A stretch of 64,000 bases of DNA from Synanceia verrucosa (lineage: Eukaryota > Chordata > Actinopteri > Perciformes > Synanceiidae), in contig CM056550.1 in NCBI GenBank assembly GCA_029721515.1, positions 18,227,119 to 18,291,118 on the forward strand. The letters run 5' to 3'. Made by a program: the position numbers and the translations under genes. Positions 23,101 to 38,100 of the stretch are shown here, piece by piece. The notes under the pieces were generated by a model that made no database searches, was not told the DNA's origin, and saw only the letters and a list, made by a program, of their open reading frames with translations. The number at the start of each line of letters is the position of its first letter. Position 1 is the stretch's first letter.

Positions 23101-26100
23101 ATTTGGGCAGAAACTGATCATGGTTAGGGGTGGGACAAAATCTTGATATGGCAATATATCGCAATACTTTTTATTCTGGTACAATGTTGATTTTTAATTT
23201 CTTAATTTTTTTTCCCTCCAAAAAAAGTAATGTTTTTGGGCCGATTAATCGCAATAACTTCTAGCGCTAGTACACATTTGTATGTATGTATGTATGTATG
23301 TATGTATATATTTACTTTTGAATTTATGCACACACTCAGTGATCTATGTAGGAAATTGCAATACATCACAATATTGCAATAATGTGTCGTATTGTGACTC
23401 AAGTATCGCGATACATGTCCAATCGTCAAGTCCTTGCCAATAATCACCCCTAATCATGACAGTTATATACAGTTCTTTAGATTATACATATATCTATATA
23501 TATATATATATTTATTTATAACCGCAGCATTCGCTCAGTCAAGATGTGCTTGGTGTTTTTTCTCTCTCAGTCTTTGTGTCACTGCTTTTTCCTTCCTTGC
23601 CTTCTCTGAATGCTCTTCCTCCATCTTTATGGCAGCCTCAGCAGCACACAGGTACCATGGTAACCTCCTCCAGACCGTCTTATTTCACCACTAGTACTAT
23701 CTAACTCATACCTGACACAGCTCATGTCACAAGACAGTAGTTTTAAATGAACATGTGAAGAGGAAGTGTTGTGAAATAAGGCCGTGTTGCACTAATGAGT
23801 GTCTAGCTGTTCTTTTTCCTTCTGGAGAGTGTATCATTGCCTTATTGATGACCCTTTTTATTGCAATATTGTGTCCTAATATGAGAGGAAATGATCAGAC
23901 ATGAAACTTAATTCACTTTTGGTTCTTTGCAGAGAAAATGGGCCGGCCTATCACTCGGACAGGAGGTTAAAGGTTAGCTACGTTTAAATCCTAACATCTC
24001 TCATTTTCTACACCAAAACCAACCATGAATTGATCTGTTATCTGGTATATATACCATTATCAATGAGCCAGAGTGACTGTGTTTCCACAGTGTATTTTAC
24101 CATTATTCTGAAAGAGTCAGTATTCACACTCACTTAGCTGTTTAAATGGCTAAAGAGAATAAATATTTCACTAATATTCCATGCAGTCATTCACACCCTA
24201 ATTAATGTAAAACAACTCCTTGGTCCTACAGTTGCATTATCAGAAGAAAAAGTATTGCAATATCAGTATTTACTCCCACCCCTAAATTATTGCTCATTAT
24301 TAGCAGCTGCTAGCAGATAAAGTGACGCTGTACAGACTTTATTCTGTGACGTCCTTTCAGTGTTTATGATGTCCGCCGTTCATTTGTCTTCTATTGATTA
24401 GTAGTGATTGATTCATTTCCTCTACAGATACTGATCATACTCAGGGGGTTTAGCTGATTATTTAGGTGTCAAGACGGCTGCAGGGAACATGGTTTCACCC
24501 AGCACATAAACCGACTGTCACTGAACATCTGTGTCAGCAGCTGGCCACCATCCAGAGAAAGACCAGACCTGGTCTTTGATGGGACGCCTCGCTCGGCTCC
24601 CTCAGGCCAAGAGACGCCCAAAATGATGGGCGCTATTATGATGCTGTCTGGATATCAGGAGTGGAAAGAGCAGGAATGAAAAGAAAGCCTCACGATACCT
24701 TAATCTGTCCTGACATGGGCTTAAAAAAAACACTTTTTATTATTTGATCAAAGAAATAACAGTGACGTGCAAACTGATGAGCTTATCTTCTAGATTTAGG
24801 ATGAATAGCGTTCAATTAATGACACATCTTATTAATTTAGAGGAGAATTTGCGGTGAGTTTATTTCCTTAACGGACTGAATGTTTTGAGCGGCGTCTCCG
24901 TCTGACTGTGATATAAATAATGCAGCTGTATGTGGTTTAATTTTCCTAATTACCTGGCAGCCATTTTCACTACACCTCATTTCCAGAATGATTATTAGCA
25001 GCATTTTGAAGGCATTCAGACTATCTGAATAGGACACCACAAATAACGACAGATTTAAGAAATGCCCGGTGTGCCGCTGATTTTATTTCTGGCATCATGA
25101 AGGATAAAAACAGCTGTTTCAGCTGCTAACAAGACATTTATTAATTGGATGAGCACTGTGAAAGCACTAACGAGCGAACATCCTGCTGTTTAATTAGCGT
25201 CTAATTGAACATAATCAGAACATAAAGTTGGAGGAAGCTCTGAATCACTGAGAGGGGGAAATGTTTCCAAGTATTCAGTCAAATATGGTGAAATCTGTTG
25301 GTAAAGCTTGTATTTTTAAAAACTGATCACTTTTTTAAATATTCTGGCAGACTAACAGGAAGAGCAGACTGGCAAAGTTTGTGTCGATTAGCTGGAAAAG
25401 AAAGATATATGCCACAACAACTTTTAAAGCTAATAACATGCTGCAAAAAATCAATTAATGCAGCTTTAATTTGAATTAGACAGCAGTGCAAAGACAGATT
25501 GAGATGATTTTCAGGTTTTCAGGCTTTTGCACCAAAAATATATCAGGCTGGAACGCCTGATATAAATGATAATTTAGATGCTGTTTTCTAAACCAGCATG
25601 TTTCAAAGGGTCAACAGGAAAAATAGAAATAATGAAATTTTTTTTTGCACTTAATTTCCAATATTACTCTCTCACTGTCATGTGCAACATTACTTTTCTA
25701 TTTTAGTCAACTTTTTTGCTAAACTTATTTTTTATTGTTATTCTAGCACTCTCTGATGTTAAGGTTCCTTCTAATTGTTTCTGTAGGCCCTTATTCACTT
25801 GCAAAAGTATTAAAATGTCTTAAATTAAAATCCAGTAATTAAGGTCATAAATTGTCTTAAATTTATTGTAGATTTGCTGTAGGTGTTAAATTTTCAGATG
25901 GTTGAGTTTAACGCCAATAGGAAAACACAGCATTCAGAGATTTACTGCAATTTTTCTCCTTATTTTGTTCACAAAGTTCATTTCTTTGTTCTTAAAAGTT
26001 GTGAAATTAAAGTTGCAGAAAAAAGTTAAGTGTTATGCCTTCAATTTATATCGTTGTAGCAAGTGTTAAAGGGCTGGAAAAAAAAAAATCCTAAAAAAAA

Positions 26101-29100
26101 TATTTGTGGAGATTAATCGGTTATCAGAGTTTTTTCCTGCTAAATATCAACATGGCCTCAAAAATTCCATATTGGCCGGGCCCTACAATAAATTGACTGT
26201 TTTCTATCAAAGAAATTGTTATGACATTTTTGGGTCTGATATATATTTTTTGAGGTCTTCAAAAGTGTCTTAAAAAATACCCTGCTTTATATTTATGACT
26301 TCCTTCAGTGTTAATAAACTTCTATACGTCCCTAATAAAAGACCTAACAGTAAGAATCCTCTCAGATTCGAGTCCTTGATGTGAAAAGGTCGTGAACCAC
26401 CTCACCAGCTGTCTCTTGTTGTTTTTTTTGACCCTCTTATAGTAACAAACTACAAGTTTGACAAGTCCAAACAGTGCATCAGCACCATGACAGTGGAAAT
26501 CGACTTCCTGCAGAAGAAAAGTGTGGACAGCAACCCGTACGACTCGGACAACATGGCCAGCGAGTTCATCCAGCACTTCAACAGCCAGGCCTTCAGCGTC
26601 GGCCAGCAGGTGCTTTAAGGGCTTAACAATGAATATTCAATAATAAATATAGAATATTCTGACATTTCTATGACTAAGCCTGAGGTTCATAGGATGATGA
26701 ACAGAAATATGTGACGTACGTTCACTGTAAAATCTTTGTTTTTCTGTTTCCATCAATGCTCCAGCTGGTGTTTAGTTTCTGTGACAAGCTGTTTGGTCTG
26801 GTCATAAAGGACATGGAGGCCATGGACCCCAGCATCCTGAAGGGAAACCAAACCACTGGCAAGAAACCAAAGGTATCATCAATAGAGCCTTTTGCAGTTA
26901 CAAATTTTCCTCTAAATATTTTGTCCGTATGTTTGGAAATGATTGATTTATAAGAAGCACAGTCAGTTTAAACCCCTTGATGTCATTTTATCTTCTTTCT
27001 TCTTTCTTTCCTCAGATTGAGATCGGCTTGTTGCTAGGAAACAGTCAGGTGATTTTTGAGAAGTCAGAGAGCTCAGCCATGACCCTGATAGGTGAGTTTT
27101 AGTAACTGACCACGACACATTTTAACTCTTGGTGGTCTGATCACCTCACAGCCACTGAAGAAAATATAGAAATGTGTGTTTTTGCTGCCACAAGGGGGCA
27201 CACTTTGCTTTCTCTTTGACATGTTGTTGGCAGTGGCGTAATATCAGTATAACACCTCCATGACCAACTCTAAAGTTAATATATTCTCTTTTTGTTAATA
27301 TAGCGACCATTTATTCAACATGTTAGTCAGAAACAAAGTGCACCATATCCATTTTACAGCAAACAATCATTTAGGGACTCAAAATAACTCTCTTATAACT
27401 GTCAATTTAAAGAGTCAGAAGTGCCTTTTGGTAAATAATCACACAACAGCAGACTCTTCTTTTAGTGTCTGTTTCTGTCTCCGTCCTCCAGGGAAGTCCA
27501 AGACCAGAGAGTCCCGCCAGTCCATCATCAGCCCGGACTGGAACTTTGAGCGGATGGGTATCGGCGGTCTTGACAAGGAGTTTTCGGACATCTTCCGTCG
27601 AGCCTTCGCCTCCCGAGTTTTCCCTCCAGAAATCGTAGAACAGATGGGTGAGTTTCCTTCTTTCACGTCTCATGAGGTCGTCTAAATTTTCCGGTTTCCA
27701 TCTGAAACATTTCTGACAGTCTTAACGTATATTTCAAAATTATTTTTCTTTCAAGACGCTAAATATCAACAGCTGTGACGCCCACATCTGGAAGACATTG
27801 TAAACATAATTTATAATCTGCTTACAGCTCTGACTTATGGTTACAAGCACTCACAGCAATCATAATGCATTATAAAAGTAAAAAAACCTGTCAAAATACA
27901 TCATAATTGCTTCATTTTTTTTGCAATGATCGATAATAGTGTATTATAATTCATAATGAATTATGATGACTGGTGTAATGCATTATAATGTAATTATCTA
28001 AGTGGTAGGGGTGGGTATTGGCAAGGACTTCACTATACGATACATATCGCGATACTTGAGTCACGATGCAATACATTATTTTGATATTACAGTATTCTTC
28101 ATAGATCACTGAGACATTTAAAATGCAGCTTAAAATACAAGTTGTATGTATGTACAAATGCGTGTGTTTATGTAAACATATTTACATATATATGTTAGGG
28201 CTGTCAAAGTTAGCGGGTTAATGCAGATTTTTTACTTTTTTTAATTGTATTTGTTATTTAACTTTTTATTTTAACATACATAAGTTTTGGATTAACAGTC
28301 GGCCCAAAACATGACTTTTTTTTATATTTGTCATGGTAATTATACAGGTAGAAGTATGTTAATAATAAGTTGTTGACATGGACATGATAGAAAAGTTAAT
28401 TATTATGTTCTGTCTCAGAATCAGTGAAGCAGTTTTCAGTGTTTATCATGAACAGATGAGTAATATCTGAAAAGAATCACTGTTTTCAGTTGTTCTGCTC
28501 AGCTCCTGTTTAATCCTTAAATCAACACGACGGCAGAGGAGTAATTCCTCTGAGGAACGCAACGATCAGCGTCCGTCCACTGAGCCTCGACTGTGACTAA
28601 AAACCCCAACGGCGATCCCCGCACGCCCTCATTAATAGACCTCTGACAGCTGTCACATGACGACTTGATTGACTGTTAGCAAAGGCCATCAGGTGTTCTT
28701 CTTTGCGACTAATCCTCGCTCCCAGAAGTCTTGTGAAGACTTGTCGTCAAGACTTCTGAGATCGGCAAATACAAACTTCACTTAAATCTCGGCACTCGGT
28801 GTCAGGGCCGTGGTGGCGTCCAGCGGCGGACCAGCTGACCTTTAGGGCCGTTTGGCGGTGCGGCAGCTGGCGGCTGTAATGAGATGGCGTGGCCTGATAG
28901 AGCGTCCAGCTAAAGGTAACGCTGACAGAAGAGGTGGCGTTCATGTGTGCACCGAGGTTTCACCTTGTCTCCCCTTTGCTCCCAGAGAGGTGAAGCAGAC
29001 TGAAGCCTCCCTCCACCCTCCCTCCACCTGTCATCCTGGCTGCTTTTCCTTCAGCGAGCCCAAATGGCAGCTCAGATGGTTATCGGGGCCTCTCAATTAG

Positions 29101-32100
29101 TCTGGGCTAAATGTCATCAAGCAGGTGCAAAAGGCCATTAAAAGACCTCCACTGTAAACGTGGTGGAGCGCCGAGCCTGATGTTTGTAGAAGAAGGGATG
29201 AAACAAAGGAAATGTGTGGTGGAATAACTGTCTACGTGTAGTTTATTTGACATTTTCAGGGATGAAACAACAAATTCAAGTTTTATATCCATCATGGCTA
29301 ACAATTATTTTCATGATGGGTTAGTCTGCAGATTATTATCTGGATTTATTGTTTGATCTATTAAATAAAAAAAAAAATAGTGAAAACATTAATCTGCATA
29401 CTCAGTTTTTTGCTGGAGCTGTGTTGACCCATCAGTCAGTTTTTGTGGTTTCATTTGTCGTACTCTATATTTTCTCCTGTCACAGTTTATTTACTTGTTG
29501 TCATGTGTTCTGTCATTTCCAATTTATGTATTTGGAGTAATTATGTATGAGAGTTAGCGTCAACAGTTTTTGTCTTTTATGTGTTGAGTGACAAACTCTC
29601 AGGAAACGCCACAAACATCCATTTTAAACTCAAGGATGAACTGAATTCATTTCAGTCATTAAAGCTCACTGTGACTATCACTCAGTATAACAGTACAGAT
29701 ATAAATATATGTACATATATATATAAATATACATACATATATATGTACATGCTGTATATACAACTTGTATTTTCAGCTGCTTTTTTGATTTCTCAGTGTA
29801 GAATATCTCAATATAGCAAAAATATTGTATCTTGATTCAAGTATTGCGATACGTATCATATTGTGAAGTCCTTGCCAAAACCCACCCCTAGTAAACAGTA
29901 AATAAAGTTAACAACAGTCACAACTCCAAGACTGCAGCTAATAGTAAAGTAATGAGTTAAAGAAAAAGGGGCTAAAAAAATCAAATTGTGAACTAAATGT
30001 CGGGACAAGACGCTGCATGTTTGACACATCAGATTAAAAGTCGTCTGACGGTGCTTCACCTCACAAAGATATGAGCTTTATAACCAGTCTCTAACCAGGC
30101 CTCACTTTAACCTCCAGGCTGTAAACATGTGAAGGGCATCCTGCTGTACGGACCTCCAGGCTGCGGAAAAACCCTGATGGCGCGGCAGATCGGCAAGATG
30201 CTCAAGGCCCGGGAGCCGAAGATCGTCAACGGCCCCGAGATCCTCAACAAGTACGTGGGAGAGTCCGAGGCCAACGTCAGGAAGCTGTTTGCAGACGCCG
30301 AGGACGAGCAGAAGAGGGTGAGCACTTAAAAACACTGAGATCTGTAGAGAGTTTTGAGGTTTTATTATGGAGTCTGCTGCTGTGGATCAGTGTTCTCCCC
30401 ACACAGATAAGCATTTCATCTGTCAGAGGAGGGAAAAACTCATTTCTGCAGGAGTGGAGAGATCTGCCCTTTAGCCAGACGTGGCAGTAATAACTGGTAA
30501 AGTTCTGGTTGGTTTGGACGGGGAGACCCCAGCGTGGAGCCTCACTCCTCACCACCTAATGAGGGGCTGGGCTGTCTTTGACCTCCTAACAGACCTCCCT
30601 ACACACTCCATCCAGTGTGTGATGAGGATAGCTCCACACCTGCTTTAAATGCTGCAGCCCAGACTGACAGCTCTGGAGATGGACAGATAACCCCCCACCC
30701 TGCTGCTGTCAGCGTCGCCACCGATTCGTTTTTACGTCTCTGAAAGAATGCAAGAGAGGAAGATATTAGCTTGGTGTTAACTATAAAAAGTAGTCACACA
30801 GGGAGGATTATTTAGCTCTATTTCATTTATTGTCATTTCCTCAGGTGAAGAAGGTGCTAAATAAAATTTTCCCCTCAACAACACGCCACAAATTACAAAA
30901 AAAACAAGTCCAATGTGCACACCTGTGTACTGAGTTCACTAATTAGAGTAATGACAATCATAATAATAATAATAGATGAGACGAAGCTGAATAAAATATA
31001 AATATGTAATAACAAGTTTATATAAGTTTATAATAAATACTTATTTTTGGATAAAAAATGTTTAATTTTCCAGTCACGGAAAATGAGAAAAAAAAGTCAA
31101 ATGTCCTGGAAACGGTTAAAGTATCTGGAAAATTATTTATGCAAATAGGTTAAAAGTAACTTTTAACCGTTTGCGTTAGCTCACAAGGCATGGGGAGGAT
31201 ACAGTAACAAATAAGTTATTTTCCAGGTTAATTAAACTGTTTCCAGAAATTTTTCCCTCGTTTTCCTGACTGGAAAATTGGTCAGTTATTTTCCAGTATT
31301 TCCAGGGTTTTTTTTAATATTTGACAGAATTCATGACATGATAACTAAAATAAAATATGATCATTTTATTTTTATTCAATAGCCTGAAGGTGTTTGGAAA
31401 TCAATTCTTTTTTATTCTGATGCATGAGTAATATTAATGTAATTTATAATTAATGATATTATTGTAATTTAATAACTTCACAAGGCCGTGCGTAGTGTCT
31501 CAAGGATTAGAAATTTTATTTTTATAGCTACCAAACGTACATTTATCTGCATTTTTCTATTGTAATTTTCAGATTTTATCTCTTGACTTTCTTATTGTTA
31601 TGCACCAAAAACACAAAGACAGATTCCTTGTGTGCAAACCCACCTGACAAAACATCACCTCAGGCCAATTAAAATAGTAATTATGACCTTGATAATGGTG
31701 GAAAGGTCCTTTAATTTGATATGAAACCTGTGAAGAAGAACACATCCGTGGATGTTTTAAACAGACACGTGTACTGTTCACCTGCTAACCTTTCTTTATT
31801 CTTTCCTCTGCACAGCTCGGTGCGAACAGCGGCCTTCACATCATCATATTTGACGAGATCGACGCCATCTGTAAACAGCGTGGCAGCATGGCGGGCAGCA
31901 CGGGAGTCCACGACACCGTCGTCAACCAGCTGCTGTCCAAGATCGATGGAGTGGAGCAGCTCAACAACATCCTGGTCATAGGTGCTCGGGAGCTGATAAA
32001 CTCTCACTTCCTCCCTGAACATCTGCTCTCTAACTCATCTCTTTATCTGTCCGTCTGTCCGTCCCTCAGGAATGACCAACAGGCCTGACCTGATAGATGA

Positions 32101-35100
32101 GGCCTTGTTGAGGCCGGGAAGACTGGAGGTGAAGATGGAGATCGGTAAGAACTCACTGATAAGGTGAACTTTTTCTTCAAACCAGTGAAGTGGAGCCCTC
32201 AGTTTGAGTTAAAGACGTTATAACTCTTCTTGTTAAAGACCCTTCATCCTGTGTTTCACCTCTATCCTACCAGGGTTACCGGACGAAAATGGTCGTGTTC
32301 AGATCCTCAATATCCACACGGCGAAGATGCGTCAGTACGATCTGCTGGCCACCGACGTGGATATCAAGGAGCTGGCGGTGGAGACCAAGAACTACAGCGG
32401 CGCCGAGCTGGAGGGTCTGGTCAGGGCTGCACAGTCCACGGCTATGAACCGACACATCAAGGTCAGAGGTCATCCCCACAGTGGGATTAGTGTGGAAAGT
32501 GTCAGAAAATGAGTCTTTAGCAGCAGCAGCAGCAGCCCATCATCATGTCATCCCATCTCCTTATAAATAAGATTATCAGCAGTAATGTAACCAGTCACTA
32601 AATCACGAGTAATCAACAGCATCAGCAGATATTTATCTCCCATTTCAGCGATATAGATACCAATAACTGTACTCCTTCTCATACTTCTATCATGTTCTAA
32701 GTTTCTTTATTATAATTAATTCATGTCATCTTTAACATAATTTATATATATAGAAGCTGTGTTATGCTAATTTGGCTGAATAATTTATTTATTTGTGATA
32801 TAAATACTACTAACATATGCAAACCTAACAGAAACAAAATAATATGTGCCTTAACAGAAGATTTACATATTCCAGACTTGTTTCCGATGTTTTAAAGGTG
32901 TTTTTTTTCTTCAGTGCCATCGGAAGAAATGAAATGCTAACTTCACGCTATAAACAAACTACACCACAGTTGCAAAAGTCCGAGTAGAGATGAGGGAAGT
33001 GCAAAAATGCTGAGTCATTCCCTGGTTTTTAGGACTCGTTACTGCAGCTCTCCGTCCTAAAGTTTCTGCACTTGAAATCCAAAATAAAACGAGTAAGTTA
33101 AATGTCAAATCCTTCATGTTGTTGAGCCGTTTAAGGTGCAGGCCACACACCTGGCAGACATGTTGGAGAGCTGTATAGTGCCACTTTATCCAGGAAGGAC
33201 CAGGTAAAGGAGCAGGTGTTCGCCCTCCGTTAAGTGTTTTATCAGGTGCAGAGGCTCAAATCCACTCGGCTGAACTTCTCATCTGTTAAGTGTTCGCAGC
33301 AGATATTAGAGGGTGATGATAAATGACGTACGCATATCTGCTGGCCGTGACGTTTTCCTTCCCTCCTCCTCCTCCTCCTGGTCTGACCTTTCTGCTCTGA
33401 GGGAGTTCATTGTCTGCTGACACAATCTGAACGTGCAATACTTCATGTAAAGGGTTTCATTAACAAGGGGCCGTCGAGTTCATCCAGGAATGAAAGGAGC
33501 TCATTATCAGCTGTCGCTCAGCCATGTGTTTTTTTTCCTGTGTGTTTGTTGCAGGCCAGTAACACAGTGGAGGTAAACATAGAGACGGCAGAGAGGCTGC
33601 AGGTCAGCAGGCTGGACTTCATGGCTTCGCTGAATAACGACATCAAACCTGTAAGTTGCTTCACGTCTCTGTCTCGATTTCTTTGTCAGATTCACTTTAT
33701 TTCAAAATAAAGCGGGATACAGATCACATGACATTAATTTGTCAACATCAACATATTTTTAAAATTTAACGTAGCCATGAACAATTAGTCAGGATTATTT
33801 ACAAAACCTCGAGTAGTCACTTGGGTGGGTTTTGGCAAGGATTTCACCATACGATACATATCGTGATACTTGAGTCACGATACAATGCATTATTGCGATA
33901 TTGTAATATTGTGATATGTTGTGATATTCTACATAGATCACTGAGAAATTTAAAATGCAGCTTTAAATACTGTTTATATATATGGATACACATACATATC
34001 TGTACATATATACATACATATACGGCTTGTGAAGGTACCGCGTTAACGCAGATTATTTTGTATTTAACTTTTCATTTCAATGTGCAGAAGCCGTTCTGGA
34101 TTCTTAGTCGGCACAAATAATTTTTTTAAGGGGTAAAAAAAATCAACATTAAGAAATTAAAAATCAATATTGTATCAGAAGAAAAAGTATAGCGATATGT
34201 TGCCATATCAGTATTTTTCCCCCACCTCTAGTTGTCACCCTAGTTGAAAATATTTGTCCCTACAAAAGAAAAGTTTTGGAAACCACTGTGGAAACTTGCT
34301 GGAAACTTTTGGTAAATTAGATGGGTTTTTTTTGGGCAATAATGAGACTTAACGACAAGATATGTTCTTGTGCATCTCTGATTTCAGCTTCTTAAAGGTG
34401 AATATTTTCTGGTTTCTTTCCTCCTCTGTGACGTAAACTATAAACTGAACATCTTTGAGCTGTCGACAAAATGAAACATTGAAGGACGTCATGTTTGGCT
34501 TTGAGAAACGCTGATTTTTACAGTAGTGAGCAGCTCAGATATATATAAATAAATAATTTATGTTTTGAGTTCACCTTAATCTTAAGTTTATTTTCTTTCT
34601 CACTTCACATTAAAAAAAAAATGTCAGCCTAAACACTATCTCTCTGTCTCTTCCTGTCCAGGCGTTCGGCACCAATCAGGAGGACTACGCCAGCTACATC
34701 ATGAACGGGATAATCCGATGGGGCGACCCGGTGTCGGCGGTACTGGAGAACGGGGAGCTGCTGGTGCAGCAGACGAAGAACAGCGACCGGACGCCGCTGG
34801 TCTCTGTGCTGCTGGAGGGTAGGTCACTAGACAGAAATGAACACGATATACCCAAATAATGATAATAATTCCTGCTCTGTGGGGTTGATCCTCTCCCTCA
34901 GGTCCACCTAACAGTGGGAAAACAGCACTGGCTGCTAAGATCTCTGAAGACTCCCAGTTCCCCTTCATCAAGATCTGCTCCCCCGACAAGATGATCGGAC
35001 ACTCGGAGATCGCCAAATGCCAAGCCATCAAAAAGGTTATGAGCTCATCTCTGCAGTATGTCTGTAAATGTTAGTTTAATGCTGTTCTCTTTCACCTCCT

Positions 35101-38100
35101 TATAGCTTTACTGCATGAATGTGTCACGTTTGAATGAAGTGAAGTGAAGGGTGAAGTTAATGTAATGTTGATCATATTCTGTAGGGGTGGGTAGTGGCAA
35201 GGATACTTGAGTCATGATACAATACGTTATTGTGATATTGCGATATATTGCAATACTCTACATGGGTCTCTGTGAAATTTCAAATACAGCTTAAAATACA
35301 AATTTTTATACATATATATATATATATAAGAGGAAAAAGTATCACAATATATTGCCATATCAATATTTTTTCCCCACACCGAATATTTTCCTCTTCATGT
35401 CCACCATGTTTCAGTATTTTAGTGATTTAACAAATATTTGTTTCATCTATGAAAGTCGTCGGGTGTGTCACTTTGAGTGCTCAAACTCACTCAAGAAATA
35501 TGTTTTTTTTTTTTTTTCAATTGAAAATATTTGGAGAAATAAATCAATAAAAAATAAAACCACAAGCCTTTAATCTGAACATGTTTTGCTCTTTTATTCC
35601 CTGTGATCAGATATTTGAAGATGCCTATAAATCCCAGCTGAGCTGTGTGGTCGTGGATGACATTGAACGTCTGTTAGGTAAGGTCGATAGTCGCTGCTGC
35701 TGTTGAAGATTTTAAATTACATTTTTAGTTTAGAAAATAAAACTGACAATAAAAAATGATCTGTCTCGTCAGACTACGTCCCGATTGGCCCTCGTTTCTC
35801 CAACCTGGTGTTACAAGCTTTGCTGGTGCTGCTGAAGAAACCTCCTCCGAAGGTAACGAACGTTTTCTCATCACTGTTTGTCCGTGGCGTGCTCGCTGTG
35901 GTGTTGCTAGTCCTTCGGTGTCAGAAAGAGGGCAGCAGATCTTACAGATGCCAGAGCAGAAGTCCTGTGTGGGATAGTTGGGTGTCTCGTCTGTGTGTGT
36001 GTGAGTGTATGGTTATTAGCGAGTGTTTCGGTCCGGCCCGTTGTGCTCGCAGTGAATGGTGGTGGTAGAGACCCATTTCTCATCGTTTCTTTGCTTGTAG
36101 TGTCTGTTGTTGGTGGGGTTTGTGAATGAGAGTATAGCCCACTATATTGCGCGGGGCCGGCTGCTCAATGCTGGCTGCAGCGCTCCTCCGGGGCTGTAAA
36201 GCGCTGAGCCCAGCGGGGTGCCTGGGGCCGGGGGAGGCCAGGGGGACCGGCAGGAGAAAGGGCTCTGTGAGAGAGCCAGGACCTGGCAGCGCCGCCGCCT
36301 GTGTGGCACCTCATCTGCATGCAGCATCACAACCCCCCACGCCATGGGGGGGCAGCCGGCAGCCATAATCCCCCTGTCTGCTCGCCACTCCTCTGCCTCT
36401 CCTCCTTCGCCTTCTCCTCCTGGTCCTCCTCCAGCTTGTCGGCTTAGCGGAGCTACATTTCTTTAGCGTCTCCTCTTTCTTCTCTGGCGTTGTGTTGTTA
36501 TTTTCTATTCCCTGTGCTCTGGTTGTGACTTAAGGCCTCTGTTCACCGTCATCCTGCAGCCAAACGGCGGCCCTGGATCTCACCGTGAGACACGACCACC
36601 GACGGCCGATAAGAGTTTTGAAGCACAAAGTGCATCAAAACCAAATTTCCACAATGTGGCAGCTGTTATGAGCCTCGTCTATGAAGCAGCTGACAGAAAA
36701 CGTTTTGACTAAAATGTCTTAAGTTAAAATCCCGGTAATTAAGGTCTTAAATTGTCTGAAATTTACCGTAAATTTGCTGTAGGTATTACATTTTTAGATG
36801 GTGCTTTTAATGGCAATAGGAAAACACACCATTCAGAGATTTACTGTATTTTTTCTCATTATTTTGTCTACAAAGTTCACAAAGTGTTATGCCCTCAATT
36901 ATATTGTTTCAAGTGTTAAAGGGCTGAAAAAAATGATCAGAGACTAATCAGTTATCAGATTTGTTTCCTGCTAAATATCAATATCGGTATCAGCCTCAAG
37001 AACTCCATATTGTTCAGGCCCTACAATAAATTGACTATTTTCTACCAAATTGTTGTGACATTTTTGGGTCTTAAATTATATTTGTTGAGGTCTTAAAAAG
37101 GTCTTAAAAAGTATTAAATTTGACTTTTAAAATGGTGCAAAAACCCTGTAAAAGAAAGAACTCAACGACCAAAGGTTGTTTTTTGTCTGAAGACCACAGC
37201 AACAGCTTTACTATTTTCATCTTTTCTCTCAACTTTCCTCATCACAGATAAACTAATATTGTATCAAATCCAACAAAATCTTGTTGTAATTAGACTCATC
37301 CCTCACAGAAAACCTGCAAGATCCTGCAAGTGCCTTCAGATAGAAACCAATAATCCACAATCCATCACCTCATATCTCCATTTAAGTCCACATCAAGTAC
37401 TTTTAATGTGTTTATTTTTCATTTTTAATTAATTAACCGCTGCTGCTTCGTCTCTCAGGGTCGTAAGCTGCTCATCATCGGCACCACGAGCCGTAAAGAC
37501 GTCCTGCAGGAAATGGAGATGTTGGACGCTTTCAGCACCACCATCCACATCCCCAACATCTCGAGCGGAGAGCAGCTGGTCGAGGCCCTGGAGGTGAAAC
37601 ACGAGCATGCCTGAAAAAAAGCACTTTGCAAAAAAAAAAAAAATCTTTGATTAATTTGACATTTACTTCGTGTTATTCAGAAAATATAATGTGCATTACT
37701 TCACTGTTGACACGCTCCACCCAGTCAACATTATTTACTGTTATTTTATGAACTGTGGTGTGAAGTTCTTCCCTATAATCCCTGAAATTTGCACCATGAA
37801 TCAGCCTCTTTTTTTTCCACTTCCTCCCCTCAGCTGCTGGGCAGTTTTCAGGAGGTGGAGAGGGCCGGCATCGCTAAAGCTGTGAGGGGCCAAACTCTGT
37901 GGATCGGCATCAAGAAGCTGCTCATGCTGATTGAAATGGCTGCACAGGTGAGGAGGTTACACCTGGATGTGCTTTAGTTTATGAACAAATAGCTGCAGAA
38001 ACTGTGGTTTCATTCATGTTTAGAAGAATCATGGTGTTTCTTTAAGATGACGTCTTCATATCAAATGGTTTATTATTCCTTTCTTTTCCTGTTTCTGTCC

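Larger units (their letters stand above)
27648..30117 (+). other. nsf intron 8
   Basis: Donor GTGAGT, acceptor TTTAACCTCCAG. It contains two family C pieces (from 28006, and ending at 29890) and a copy of the AT-rich dispersed repeat at about 29245-29390. The part from about 28500 to 29165 is repeat-free and moderately GC-rich, with CATTAATAGACC and TCAATTAGTCTG words; this is a candidate regulatory block. Confidence 0.7.
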